Shown one piece after another: positions 16,017 to 24,704 of a DNA stretch of 64,000 nt. Each line of letters starts with the position of its first letter. Positions within the stretch are counted from its first letter, which is position 1. The position numbers were made by a program, and so were the translations under genes. The stretch lies in NCBI GenBank assembly GCA_964404505.1, contig CAYOKH010000001.1:79595-143594 (forward strand). Direction: 5' to 3'. Below the pieces are notes generated by a model. That model worked only from the letters and a program-made list of their open reading frames with translations. It ran no database searches and was not told the origin of the DNA. This DNA comes from DAOMNN01 sp964404505 (GTDB lineage: Bacteria > Pseudomonadota > Gammaproteobacteria > Burkholderiales > Rhodocyclaceae).

Positions 16017-16577
16017 TCAGCCCGGCTCGCGCAATCGTGCCAGCAGGCTCAGACCAGCCGGTTCGCGGCGCAGGATCAGCATCTCGCCCGAAGCGGGTGA
16101 GATCCCGGTCAGGGCGGTGATGTTCACCTGGTGCGTGACCAGCACCACCGGCCGGGTCAGGTCCGCGGAGGCGATCCATGCCCGCATCGCTTCGAGAAAC
16201 TCGCCTTCCAGATGCTGCGCGCGAAAGAACGAGTTCAGCGCAGGCAACTCCTCGACCGCACCGACATCGAGGTGGCGGCCGGTCTCCAGGCAGCGGCACC
16301 ATTGGCTGCTGTAAACGTGCACGTCGATGAGTCCCGCGGCACGCAGGCGTGCTCCGATCCGCGCCGCCTGTGCCCGTCCCTCGGGCGACAGATTGCGCTG
16401 CGTCGTGCAATCCCCGAGCCGGAAATTCGAAGGATCACCCGTTCCGGGCGCCACGGCGTGGCGTATGAGGACGATGCGATCGGGTCCGTCCAGCAGGGAA
16501 CCCGGATCGACGTCCTCGCACCACGCAGGCAACGCCGGAAGGAGCGCACAGAAGAAGATGAGGCAAAAACGCTGCAT
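16017..16577 (-). CDS. Secreted histidine phosphatase family protein
   Basis: A 186-residue protein with an N-terminal signal peptide (MQRFCLIFFCALLPALPAWC, likely cleaved near residue 20). The catalytic RHG-type motif reads IVLIRHAVAPGTGDP, in which the usual glycine after RH is alanine. LSPEGRAQAARIGARLRAAG and YSSQWCRCLETGRHL are also present, and the second catalytic histidine lies in VVLVTHQVNITALTG. Members are phosphatases acting in the periplasm, but the substrate is unknown. It is read on the same strand as the ETHE1-like gene 65 bases upstream. Confidence 0.85.
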   Translation of the reverse strand: MQRFCLIFFCALLPALPAWCEDVDPGSLLDGPDRIVLIRHAVAPGTGDPSNFRLGDCTTQRNLSPEGRAQAARIGARLRAAGLIDVHVYSSQWCRCLETGRHLDVGAVEELPALNSFFRAQHLEGEFLEAMRAWIASADLTRPVVLVTHQVNITALTGISPASGEMLILRREPAGLSLLARLREPG

Positions 16578-16642
16578 CCGTCTTGTTTCCCTCGATATCT
16601 CCGACTCGGGAGCGCGGTGTCCGCCGCAGCTCCGGCCCGCTC

Positions 16643-17395
16643 CTAACCCTGCCGACTCGAAGTCATTTGTCTGCAATAGCTCTGCAACTGGTCCGGCAGA
16701 TCCTGCGGGCACATGCCGCACAGGCGGTTGCCGGGCAGCGCGTGATCGATGAACTTGGGATACGGCAGGTCGAGCGCGCCCATCAACCCGACGAAGTCCT
16801 CCACACTGCGCTCGCCGCCGAGACGGGGATTGCGCTTCTTCTCCTGCGCGATCGTCGAAACATGCCGGTCGTTGTAGTCATGCGCCGGATACACCAGGCA
16901 GTCGTCAGGCAGCGAGAACAGCTTGTCGTGGACGCTGCGATAGAGCGTTGCCGCGTCGCCGTTCTGAAAGTCGGTACGGCCGCAACCGTCGATGAGCAGC
17001 GCATCGCCGGTGAACACGCGGTCGCCCAGCACATAGGCGAGGTGATCGTCGGTATGGCCCGGAGTGAACAGCGGCGCAAGGCTTATGCTGCCGACCTCGA
17101 ACGGCTTCCCCTCCTCGATTCCCAGGTCCGCACAGGGCAGGCCGGCCGCCGCAGGGTAGGCGATCCTGCTGCCGGTCTCCCTCCTGAGCCGCGCAGCCGA
17201 CGTGATGTGGTCGGCATGCACGTGCGTTTCCACGGTCCAGGCCAGTTGCAGGCCCAGTGCGCCGACCGCGGCAAGGTCGCGTTCCCACATCGGGTAGACC
17301 GGGTCGATCAGAATGGCAAGCCCGGTATCCTCACAGCCGAGAAGATACGTGTAGGTGCTCGACAAGGGTTCGAAAAGCTGGCGAAAGATGGTCAT
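16643..17395 (-). CDS. ETHE1-like persulfide (sulfur) dioxygenase, MBL fold
   Basis: A 250-residue metallo-beta-lactamase-fold protein. The metal motif is THVHADH (H58, H60, D62, H63), with FTPGHTDDHLAYVLGDRVF and GDALLIDGCGRTDFQNGDAA downstream. This second block, together with LPDDCLVYPAHDYNDRHVST, NPRL and PYPKFIDHALPGNRLCG, closely follows the ETHE1/persulfide dioxygenase pattern rather than glyoxalase II. It would oxidise glutathione persulfide to sulfite and glutathione using a single iron, in the cytoplasm. I choose ATG 17395; the frame is open upstream. No rhodanese domain is fused. Confidence 0.88.
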   Translation of the reverse strand: MTIFRQLFEPLSSTYTYLLGCEDTGLAILIDPVYPMWERDLAAVGALGLQLAWTVETHVHADHITSAARLRRETGSRIAYPAAAGLPCADLGIEEGKPFEVGSISLAPLFTPGHTDDHLAYVLGDRVFTGDALLIDGCGRTDFQNGDAATLYRSVHDKLFSLPDDCLVYPAHDYNDRHVSTIAQEKKRNPRLGGERSVEDFVGLMGALDLPYPKFIDHALPGNRLCGMCPQDLPDQLQSYCRQMTSSRQG

Positions 17396-17590
17396 GTCCA
17401 CTCCTGGATTTTTCGATTGCCGTGGTTCCGACAGAGGGCCGTCGGGCGGGTTCATACGGGATGATCGATCCGCCGGGCCGTGCGCGGAAGACACGCTCTC
17501 GGCATCATTCTCCGGGACTGCGTCATCGAGGGGAAGCACCATGGCGCGCAACGTGGGCGGCTCCGTGCATACCCCGGATCAACGCTCCCT

Positions 17591-18469
17591 TCAGTGCCGT
17601 TTCGACGCAGCACGCTGCTCGACCCGCAGCGGCCCGGCCTTGCCGGCGATTACCAGCGCGATCCCGCCCAGGATCGCCGCCGACGCCACCACCAGGCGCA
17701 GCGTGACCGGTTCGCCGAGCAGTACGACGCCGCCGATGGCCGCTAGGACCGGAACGCTCAGTTGCACCGTCGCCGCACTCGTCGCCCTCAGCGCGGGCAG
17801 GGCGGAATACCAGATGGCATAACCGATCGCGGAAGCAAGGGCACCCGACGCGACCGCATACGCGAAACCCGCGCCGTCCACCGACGCGTCCCCCACCATC
17901 CACAGGCTCAGCACGGCAGTGATCGGGACCGTGCGCAGGAAGTTGCCCGCCGTCACGCGGGTGGGATCGCCCATGCCCCTGCCGCGCAGGGAGTACGCGC
18001 CCCAGGACACGCCGGCGGCCACCATCAGTGCCGCGCCATACAGCGGCGGCGCCGAAAGGCCTGGCAACAGCAGGCCGATGAGCCCCGCGGATGCGAGCAC
18101 GAATCCCACGAGCTGCGCCCCGAGCAGCCGCTCGCCCTTCCACATACCGTGCCCGATCATCGTCACCTGCACCGCACCGAAGAGGAGCAATGCGCCGGTG
18201 GCCGCAGTCAGGGTCAGATACGCAAACGAGAAGGCGGCGGCGTACGCGAACAATGCAAAGGCCGAAGCCCAGTTCCCCGTGCCGATGCGCGCGCCGCCGC
18301 GCAGCCGGACGATCAGCCACAGCATCAACGCACCCGAAATCAATCGCACCGAGGTGAAGCTCGCCGCGTCTATGCCCGTATCCCGGAGCGCCATCCGGCA
18401 CAAGAGCGAGTTCAATGCGAACGCGATCATCGCCAGCGACGTCAGGACGAGGGTACGTAACGCTGGCAT
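17591..18469 (-). CDS. EamA/DMT-family transporter (first copy)
   Basis: A 292-residue integral membrane protein with about ten hydrophobic segments arranged as two EamA repeats, the drug/metabolite transporter fold. Examples are TLVLTSLAMIAFALNSLLC at the N-terminus, LMLWLIVRLRGG, and GFVLASAGLIGLLLPGLS in repeat 1, and AIGYAIWYSALPALRATSAA with VPVLAAIGGVVLLGE in repeat 2. The substrate is unknown. The VOC-family gene ends 32 bases upstream on the same strand, so they may form an operon. The 195 bases between this gene's stop and the ETHE1-like start hold no gene. Confidence 0.88.
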   Translation of the reverse strand: MPALRTLVLTSLAMIAFALNSLLCRMALRDTGIDAASFTSVRLISGALMLWLIVRLRGGARIGTGNWASAFALFAYAAAFSFAYLTLTAATGALLLFGAVQVTMIGHGMWKGERLLGAQLVGFVLASAGLIGLLLPGLSAPPLYGAALMVAAGVSWGAYSLRGRGMGDPTRVTAGNFLRTVPITAVLSLWMVGDASVDGAGFAYAVASGALASAIGYAIWYSALPALRATSAATVQLSVPVLAAIGGVVLLGEPVTLRLVVASAAILGGIALVIAGKAGPLRVEQRAASKRH

Positions 18470-18501
18470 CGAAGCGGCTCCCTGGCGTCGGCAGCTGCGC
18501 C

Positions 18502-18918
18502 TCAGCCGACTTCATCCACCGGTCCGACGTGGAAAAGCGGATTGTGCGCGACTTCCCACAGGTAGCCGTCGGGGTCGGCGAAGTAGCCCGAGTATCCACC
18601 CCAGAACACCTTTCGAGCCGGTTTCACGAGCCTGGCTCCTGCGGTGACGGCCTCCCCGATGAGCTTGTCCACCTCGGCTTCGGAAGCGACGTTGTGCGCA
18701 AGGCTGAAGCCGGGAAAGCCGCTGCCATCGGCCGGAACGCCGGCGTCCTCGGCGAGGGCATCACGTCCGTAGAGGCCGAGCCAGCTCCCGTTCAGCGTGA
18801 AGAAGGCGACCTCCGGCGGCGACTCCATCCGGGGCAGGCGCAAGCCCTTCTCGTAGAATTCGATCGATCGCGCCAAGTCGCGAACTCCAAGGGTGATCAT
18901 GCTGATTCTCGGCTTCAT
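18502..18918 (-). CDS. VOC (glyoxalase/bleomycin resistance fold) family protein
   Basis: A 138-residue protein of the vicinal-oxygen-chelate superfamily. It starts MKPRISMITLGVRDLARSIEF, the typical beta-alpha opening with YEKGLRLPR, and ends with GGYSGYFADPDGYLWEVAHN, where the acidic residue before the last strand is a metal ligand. Such single-domain proteins act as small-molecule isomerases, dioxygenases or binding proteins, and the substrate cannot be assigned. It is followed by an EamA transporter gene on the same strand. Confidence 0.85.
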   Translation of the reverse strand: MKPRISMITLGVRDLARSIEFYEKGLRLPRMESPPEVAFFTLNGSWLGLYGRDALAEDAGVPADGSGFPGFSLAHNVASEAEVDKLIGEAVTAGARLVKPARKVFWGGYSGYFADPDGYLWEVAHNPLFHVGPVDEVG

Positions 18919-19150
18919 TCCCGCTTGTCCTCCTGCCTTGGACCGCTTTCCGTTTCAGCCCGGCGTCGACTCCGGCCTGGGCCGACCTGTCATGCTGCAT
19001 TCTAGATCAGCGTTCCCTGCGGATGATTGGCATGGGCCCTGCCACGGGCCGCTCCGGGCCGATGGGACAGCAGCCCTGCCAGGGCCAGGGCGGCGCGAAT
19101 GTTGCAAGCCTGCGCATGCCGGCTCCCGTCCGCGCTGAGACTTTCCGTCC

Positions 19151-19729
19151 TCACTCCGGCCGATCTGCGATCCAGGCACGCACGATGCCGACGAATCGCG
19201 CCATGCGTTCGTCGTCGGGCCGGGGTATCGGGGGCAGGTGAACAAAGCCACAGCGGCTGCCTGGGAGCCCAGCGGCCACCATGTGGGCCGTGGTGAAGAA
19301 TACGTGATTGCAGACGTAGCCGCCCGCATCGCGCGAAAAACGCACGCGCTCGCCGAGCTTGCGCGCGGTATCCGCCATGCGATCGAGCTGCAGCGAACTC
19401 GGGTACCGGTCGGGTGCGCCCTCGATGATGCGCCGTCTCAGCCGGACTTCCCCGTCGTTGTCGGGAGCAGCGCAGTCATCCAGATTCGAAGCGACTTGCT
19501 CGATACAGATCCTGGCCGCGCTCCCCGCCAGACCGAGCATGACTACCGTGCTAGGGCGGTGGGCACGCAGCAAATCGGCAACGTGTGCGCCCGCACGACG
19601 ATACGATGTCGGCAGCACGGCGGTGACGACTCCGCGCAGCCGCGCCCCGGCCAGTGACGTTACGACCACTGCGGAGGCGTTGACAGCCGATTGGCCGAAC
19701 GGCTCAAAACCTGTCACCAGAATCGTCAT
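19151..19729 (-). CDS. pcp: Pyroglutamyl-peptidase I (C15 family)
   Basis: A 192-residue cysteine peptidase that removes N-terminal pyroglutamate. The start MTILVTGFEPFG is diagnostic, as is the following N-x-S region. The catalytic triad is visible: glutamate in LGLAGSAARICIEQVASN, cysteine in GGYVCNHVFF, and histidine in GFVHLPPIP. It is slightly shorter than typical family members (about 210-215 residues), mostly through shorter loops. The gene begins one base after the stop of the upstream EamA transporter gene, so the two are coupled. A transporter next to this peptidase suggests joint handling of a small metabolite, but no substrate is clear. Confidence 0.9.
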   Translation of the reverse strand: MTILVTGFEPFGQSAVNASAVVVTSLAGARLRGVVTAVLPTSYRRAGAHVADLLRAHRPSTVVMLGLAGSAARICIEQVASNLDDCAAPDNDGEVRLRRRIIEGAPDRYPSSLQLDRMADTARKLGERVRFSRDAGGYVCNHVFFTTAHMVAAGLPGSRCGFVHLPPIPRPDDERMARFVGIVRAWIADRPE

Positions 19730-19730
19730 G

Positions 19731-20573
19731 CTAGAACACCTTAATCGTGATCGCACCCGCACTGACCGCAATTATCGACACGTACCTCAGTGGCGTGATC
19801 GGCTCCTTCAGGAAGGTCGCGGCAATAACGGCGGCAAAAACCACCGATGTCTCCCTCAACGCTGCCACCAGTGCAATCGGCGCATGCGTCATCGCCCACA
19901 GTACCAGTCCGTATGATCCGAGGGTACAGCCGCCACCGAGCAGGCCCAGGCGCCAGCCCACCCGTATGCGCCGAAGTGTGGCGTGCCCGTCGCGTGCGGC
20001 CGACACGGCCAGCAACAGCAGGGCGGTCAGCAGGAACATCCAGCCGGTGTAGCTGAACGCATGCCCGGACAGACGTGCCCCCTGGCCGTCCACCAGCGTG
20101 TAGATGGCGATGACTCCGCCGTTCGCCAGCGCGAACATCGCCGGCACGGCGCGAAAAATCCCATAGCGCCACGAGTCGCCGGCCAGCACGAGTACGCCGC
20201 AGGAGATGAGCACGACGCCCGTCCATCCCCCCGGAGAAGGAGATTCGTTGAGCAGGAGTGCGACGGCGACCGCCGATATCGCGGGAGCCGAGCCTCTCAT
20301 CAGCGGATACGTGAAACTCAGCTCACCGCCGCGGTACGCATACGCGACGAGGGTGAAATAGGCAACGTGAATCAGTACGGATGCCGCCAGATACGGCCAG
20401 CTTTCGATCGCAGGTAACGGCACCGCCGGCAGCAGGAATACCGTCCACACGGCCGCACCGACGACGATGACGACGATATCCTGAAGCGTCTCGGCGGACG
20501 CCCGGACAAGGGCATTCCACGCAGCATGAAGTGCGGCGGCGAAGAGCACGACTGCCATGACGTCGAGTGACAA
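19731..20573 (-). CDS. EamA/DMT-family transporter (second copy)
   Basis: A 280-residue membrane protein with about nine to ten hydrophobic helices and the EamA duplication. Examples are VMAVVLFAAALHAAWNALVR at the N-terminus, AAVWTVFLLPAVPLPAIESW, FTYPLMRGSAPAISAVAVAL at the end of repeat 1, and VLWAMTHAPIALVAALRETS with LKEPITPLRYVSIIAVSAG at the end. The PLMRGSAP motif and ETSVVF segment are typical of this DMT group. The substrate is unknown. It is coupled to pcp downstream. The 97 bases between it and prfB hold no gene. Confidence 0.88.
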   Translation of the reverse strand: MSLDVMAVVLFAAALHAAWNALVRASAETLQDIVVIVVGAAVWTVFLLPAVPLPAIESWPYLAASVLIHVAYFTLVAYAYRGGELSFTYPLMRGSAPAISAVAVALLLNESPSPGGWTGVVLISCGVLVLAGDSWRYGIFRAVPAMFALANGGVIAIYTLVDGQGARLSGHAFSYTGWMFLLTALLLLAVSAARDGHATLRRIRVGWRLGLLGGGCTLGSYGLVLWAMTHAPIALVAALRETSVVFAAVIAATFLKEPITPLRYVSIIAVSAGAITIKVF

Positions 20574-20670
20574 GAGTCACCTCACGAGCGCAGGAAGCTC
20601 AGGCCATGGCCACGTCAATGACGCCCGGAGCAAGATCGGACAATCGAGCGTCATCGCGTAACGTGCGCGA

Positions 20671-21775
20671 TCACACGCCCTGTTTCAGGCTCGCGGCGAT
20701 GAAATCGTCCAGGTCGCCGTCAAGCACGGCCTGGGTGTTGCCGACCTCATGGTTGGTGCGAAGATCCTTGATGCGCGACTGATCGAGGACGTAGGAGCGG
20801 ATCTGGTGACCCCAGCCGATATCGCTCTTGGAGTCCTCCAGGGCCTGCTGCTCAGTCTGGCGCTTGCGCAGTTCCATTTCGTACATGCGCGCCTTGAGCA
20901 TCGACATGGCCTCTGCCCTGTTCTTGTGCTGCGAGCGGTCGTTCTGGCACTGCACGACGATGCCGGTGGGCTCGTGGGTGATGCGCACCGCGGAGTCGGT
21001 CTTGTTGATGTGCTGACCGCCCGCACCGGAGGCGCGGTAGGTGTCGATGCGCAGGTCGGCCGGGTTGATTTCGATCTCGATCGAATCGTCGACCTCGGGG
21101 TACACGAACACCGAGCAGAAACTGGTGTGGCGCCGCGCGTTGGAGTCGAACGGGCTCTTGCGCACGAGGCGATGGATGCCCGTCTCGGTGCGCAGGAAGC
21201 CATAGGCGTAGTCGCCGACCACCTTGATCGTCGCGCCCTTGATGCCGGCAACCTCGCCTTCCGATTCTTCCATGATATCGACGTCGAAACCCTTGCGCTC
21301 GCAGTAGCGCAGGTACATCCGTTCGAGCATTCCCGCCCAGTCCTGGGCCTCGGTGCCGCCTGCGCCGGCCTGAATCTCGATGAAGCAGGGGTTGGGATCC
21401 ATCGGATTGGCGAACATCCGGCGGAATTCGAGCTGATGGACCTTTGCCTCGAGACCGCGCAGGTCGTTCTCCACTGCCGTCACCGTATCCTCGTCGGCCT
21501 CAGCCTCGGCAAGCTCGAAAAGGTCCCTGAGGTCGTTCGATTGGCGTTCGATTTCATCGAGGGTATGGACCACACCCTCGAGCTGGCGCTTCTCCCTGCC
21601 CATCTCCTGTGCGCGCTCGGCGTCGCTCCATAGCGCCGGATCCTCGAGCGCGAGGTTCACCTCACGGAGTTTGCTGGCCTTCTCGTCGTAGTCAAAGATA
21701 CCTCCGGAGTTCGCGACCGCGAGTGCGCAGGTCGTCCAGTTTCTCGGAGAGGATATTGAGGCGTTCGGCTTCCAT
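20671..21775 (-). CDS. prfB: Peptide chain release factor 2, expressed by programmed +1 frameshift
   Basis: Release factor 2 recognises UGA and UAA stop codons. The gene starts at ATG 21775 (MEAERLNILSEKLDDLRTRG...) and reads to an in-frame TGA at 21692-21694 after 27 codons. The slip site is CTT TGA C preceded by CGGAGG-TAT, the Shine-Dalgarno-like element that drives +1 shifting. Skipping the T at 21694 continues as L-DYDEKASKLREVN, exactly the family sequence. The product is 367 residues (21775-21695 joined to 21693-20671). The SPF discriminator is in VRKSPFDSNARRHTSF and the GGQ loop in SGAGGQHINKTDSAV. RF2 level regulates its own synthesis through this shift. Confidence 0.97.
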
Positions 21776-21828
21776 GATCGTTGCGTCCTGACTCGTTGAA
21801 TCATGCAGTATATCGCCTGCGGCACCGA

Positions 21829-23520
21829 TCAGCCGGCTTCGAAATGCTCGACCATGAGTTGCAGGCTGGTGATGCCGTTGAACTCGTTCGGGGCAAGGCG
21901 GTAGGCGGCGCGGATGTCGCCGGGCGCGGCGTCAGCGCAATTGAATCGGATCGCGTCGAAGCGGGCGCCGTTCTTCGAAAGTTGCAGCTTGAGATGGCGA
22001 TCCTTGAGCAGACGCTGCTTCTCGACCCGGAATCGGTCGTCGAAGACCGGCGCGGGAAAGCCCTGGCCCCAGATGTCCTGCTCGATCAGGCGCGCCGACT
22101 GCAAGGTCATCCAGCCCGTTTCGAGAGCGCCGTCGGTTTCGATGTTGCGGGTCAGGTCCGCTGGCCTGACCAGCGACTGCACGACGTCTTCAAGCGCCTT
22201 GCAGAAGCGCTGATAGTCCCGTTCCAGAATCGTCAGCCCCGCAGCCATCGAATGGCCCCCGAAGCGCAGGATCAGGTCGGGATGCTGCTTGCTCACCAGA
22301 TCCAGGGCGTCACGCAGATGCAAACCGGAGATGGACCGCCCCGAACCCTTGAGCTCGCCCGCGCTGCCGCGTGCGAAAGCGAATACCGGGCGGTGCAGCC
22401 GCTCCTTGATGCGCCCGGCGACGATGCCGATTACGCCCTGGTGCCAGTCCGCTTCGAACAGGCTCACCGAGGCGGAGTTGCCGGGGTCGAATCCGGCCAG
22501 CCGCTCGAGCGCACCCTCCTGCATGTCCTGCTCGACGCTGCGTCGCTCACGGTTGAGCTTGTCCAGGTCCTGTGCAATGTTGAGTGCACGCCCGGCGTCG
22601 TCGGTGATCAGGCATTCGATGCCCAGGCTCATGTCCGACATCCGTCCGGCGGCGTTGAGGCGTGGGCCAAGTGCGAATCCAAGGTCAAAGGTGCTGGCGC
22701 GTTCCGCTTCACGTCCCGCGACACCGAAAAGCGCGCGCAGACCGGCTTGCATGCGCCCGCTACGCATGCGTGCGAGCCCCTGCGAGACAAGAACGCGGTT
22801 GTTGTGATCGAGCTCGACGACGTCGGCCACGGTACCCAATGCGACGAGGTCGAGCAAGTCGCCCAGGTTCGGCTCCTTGCGTCCGGCGAAGGCACCGCGC
22901 TCGCGAAGTTCGGCGCGCAGTGCGAGCATGGCGTAGAAGATGACACCGACACCTGCGAGCGATTTGCTCGGAAAATCGCAGCCTGGCTGGTTCGGGTTCA
23001 CGATCACGTCCGCGTCGGGCAGGGCGTCGCCGGGAAGGTGGTGATCAGTGATCACGGTGGCCATGCCGTAGCTGCGAGCGGTGGCGACACCCTCGACGCT
23101 GGCGATGCCGTTGTCCACGGTAATCAGTACGTCGGGCTGCAGGCGCGCCGCGAGTCTTGCGATCTCGGGGGTCAGCCCGTACCCGTATTCGAAACGATTC
23201 GGAACAAGGTAGCCGACGTCGGCCCCCATCGCGCGCAACGCCCGAATTCCGACGGCGCAGGCGGTTGCGCCGTCGCAATCGTAGTCGGCAACGATGAGCA
23301 TGCGCGCGCCGGCCTCGATGGCATCGGCAAGCAGTCGCGCGGCTTCTGCCGTGCCACGCAGCGCATCGGGCGGCAGCAGGGACTTCAGGTCGTACGCCAG
23401 TTGCTCGCGGCGCGAAACGCCCCTGGCAGCATAGATGCGCGCGAGCAAGGGATGAACGCCGGAGTCGATCAGGGCCTGGACCGCGCGGGTGGGCGTGGAG
23501 CGGGGAAGGATGCGCGTCAT
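21829..23520 (-). CDS. recJ: Single-stranded-DNA-specific exonuclease RecJ
   Basis: A 563-residue 5'-3' exonuclease for recombination and mismatch repair. DHH-family motifs are clear: motif I VADYDCDGATACAVGIRAL, motif II in TVDNGIASVEG, motif III VITDHHLPGDALPDADVIVNPNQ, then FDLGFALGPRLNAAGRM. The DHHA1 domain contains RFGGHSMAAGLTI near residue 410. The C-terminal OB-type region ends FNGITSLQLMVEHFEA. Length is normal. Its ATG overlaps the stop of the upstream COG4255 gene (ATGA, 23517-23520), and prfB follows 54 bases downstream, the common recJ-prfB order. Confidence 0.96.
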   Translation of the reverse strand: MTRILPRSTPTRAVQALIDSGVHPLLARIYAARGVSRREQLAYDLKSLLPPDALRGTAEAARLLADAIEAGARMLIVADYDCDGATACAVGIRALRAMGADVGYLVPNRFEYGYGLTPEIARLAARLQPDVLITVDNGIASVEGVATARSYGMATVITDHHLPGDALPDADVIVNPNQPGCDFPSKSLAGVGVIFYAMLALRAELRERGAFAGRKEPNLGDLLDLVALGTVADVVELDHNNRVLVSQGLARMRSGRMQAGLRALFGVAGREAERASTFDLGFALGPRLNAAGRMSDMSLGIECLITDDAGRALNIAQDLDKLNRERRSVEQDMQEGALERLAGFDPGNSASVSLFEADWHQGVIGIVAGRIKERLHRPVFAFARGSAGELKGSGRSISGLHLRDALDLVSKQHPDLILRFGGHSMAAGLTILERDYQRFCKALEDVVQSLVRPADLTRNIETDGALETGWMTLQSARLIEQDIWGQGFPAPVFDDRFRVEKQRLLKDRHLKLQLSKNGARFDAIRFNCADAAPGDIRAAYRLAPNEFNGITSLQLMVEHFEAG

Positions 23521-24539
23521 GAAGCGGAATCGATCAGGCTTTCAAGCTTGCGTGGTCCGGACCAGAACTTCCACAGATCGTAGGTGGTCAGGTTCAGTTC
23601 CAGCGTGGTCCGGTCGCCGGGCGCGGTGATGCGCAGCTTCGACAGGCGCCTCGATTTGAGCGCCGCCAGCATCGGCTTGAACCACTGCCCTTCGAGTTCG
23701 CCCAGACATGTGCGCCAAGTGTCGATATCGAGATAGAGACTCGGGCGGTGCAGGTCGTCGACGACGACGAACGCATCCTGTGCCGGAAGGCGGCCCGTCA
23801 GGCCGTCCGGACGCACGCCTGCGGCGCGCGCAAGCCCGCAGGTAAGTCTGTCCGCCGCGCGCACGATCGGGGCAGGTGCGACGACCCTGTCGGGAAGCGC
23901 GCCCGCTCCCCAGAACCACAAACTGTTGACCATGCGTTCCCCGGCCGCTTCGCGCGCCTGGTTTACCGGGTGATTGTGCAGGAAGACCTGGCCTTCATTG
24001 ATGATTCTCTGCCAGCGCGCACCCTCGTCGCCGCGCGGCATGAACCGTGCGACGGGACGACCCACCACCTCGTTCAACGGCGAGAACTCGGCGCGCGCCG
24101 GCGACCTGAGCCTCAGGTACCAGCGCCTGGTAGAGCGCGCCTCGAAGCGGATGAAGTCCTGCTCCGTGGCCAGAAAATGATCGTTGAGGCCTTCCAGCAA
24201 AGCTGCGGCTTCCGGGGCGCTCACGGCCAGATCGAAAGCGTCGGTGAGCACAAGGTGCTCGCGCGCGAATTGCAGATGCACCGGGTCGGCGCAGAGCCAC
24301 TCGCCTTCCACCGGAGCGGTGTCGCGCTCGCCCAGGCGACGCAAGGCTGCCACCGGGACACCGTCTGGACGCAGCCCGAAAGCCTGACCCAGCCATGATT
24401 CGAACGGCATGGCAGGCGTGTGCGCAGTCCGGGCGTGCGCGAGAAGGGTCTCGAGGGCGGGAAGGCTCAGACCGGACGTCAGGCCGCTTGCGCCGGCATC
24501 GGGCCAGACCAGACCGGGAATGACAAGATGAAGCTGCAT
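23517..24539 (-). CDS. COG4255-type protein, phosphoglycerate mutase-like fold (unknown function)
   Basis: A 340-residue protein starting MQLHLVIPGLVWPDAG. The C-terminal half contains LHNHPVNQAREAAGERMVNSLWFWGAGALP and LDIDTWRTCLGELEGQWFKPML, which I recognise from proteobacterial proteins annotated as uncharacterised or as cofactor-independent phosphoglycerate-mutase-like. The catalytic serine and full metal set of the alkaline phosphatase superfamily are not evident, so an enzyme activity is not claimed. It overlaps recJ by four bases and is coupled to it. ATG 24539 is chosen because the protein would start directly at the first beta strand. Confidence 0.7.
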   Translation of the reverse strand: MQLHLVIPGLVWPDAGASGLTSGLSLPALETLLAHARTAHTPAMPFESWLGQAFGLRPDGVPVAALRRLGERDTAPVEGEWLCADPVHLQFAREHLVLTDAFDLAVSAPEAAALLEGLNDHFLATEQDFIRFEARSTRRWYLRLRSPARAEFSPLNEVVGRPVARFMPRGDEGARWQRIINEGQVFLHNHPVNQAREAAGERMVNSLWFWGAGALPDRVVAPAPIVRAADRLTCGLARAAGVRPDGLTGRLPAQDAFVVVDDLHRPSLYLDIDTWRTCLGELEGQWFKPMLAALKSRRLSKLRITAPGDRTTLELNLTTYDLWKFWSGPRKLESLIDSAS

Positions 24540-24704
24540 GATCGTGGTGTGGTTCCGGCCAACTTCCATGGGAGAACGGTCGGAGTCTAGCAGGAGCAAT
24601 GAATGCCGACCAATTATTCGCCGACGGAAAGGCCGCGAATGTCGGCAACAGGTGCGGCCTGACGCATTCGGGTAAACTGCCCGCTTTCGTCCATCACTCG
24701 TCCA

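Noticed and set aside
21690..21825. prfB read as a broken gene or with an alternative upstream start (MPQAIYC...)
   Set aside because: The in-frame stop and slip site are the normal programmed frameshift; the ATG at 21775 plus a +1 shift restores the full family sequence.
21781..23583. 600-codon plus-strand open frame opposite recJ
   Set aside because: Shadow of recJ, whose DHH motifs are complete.
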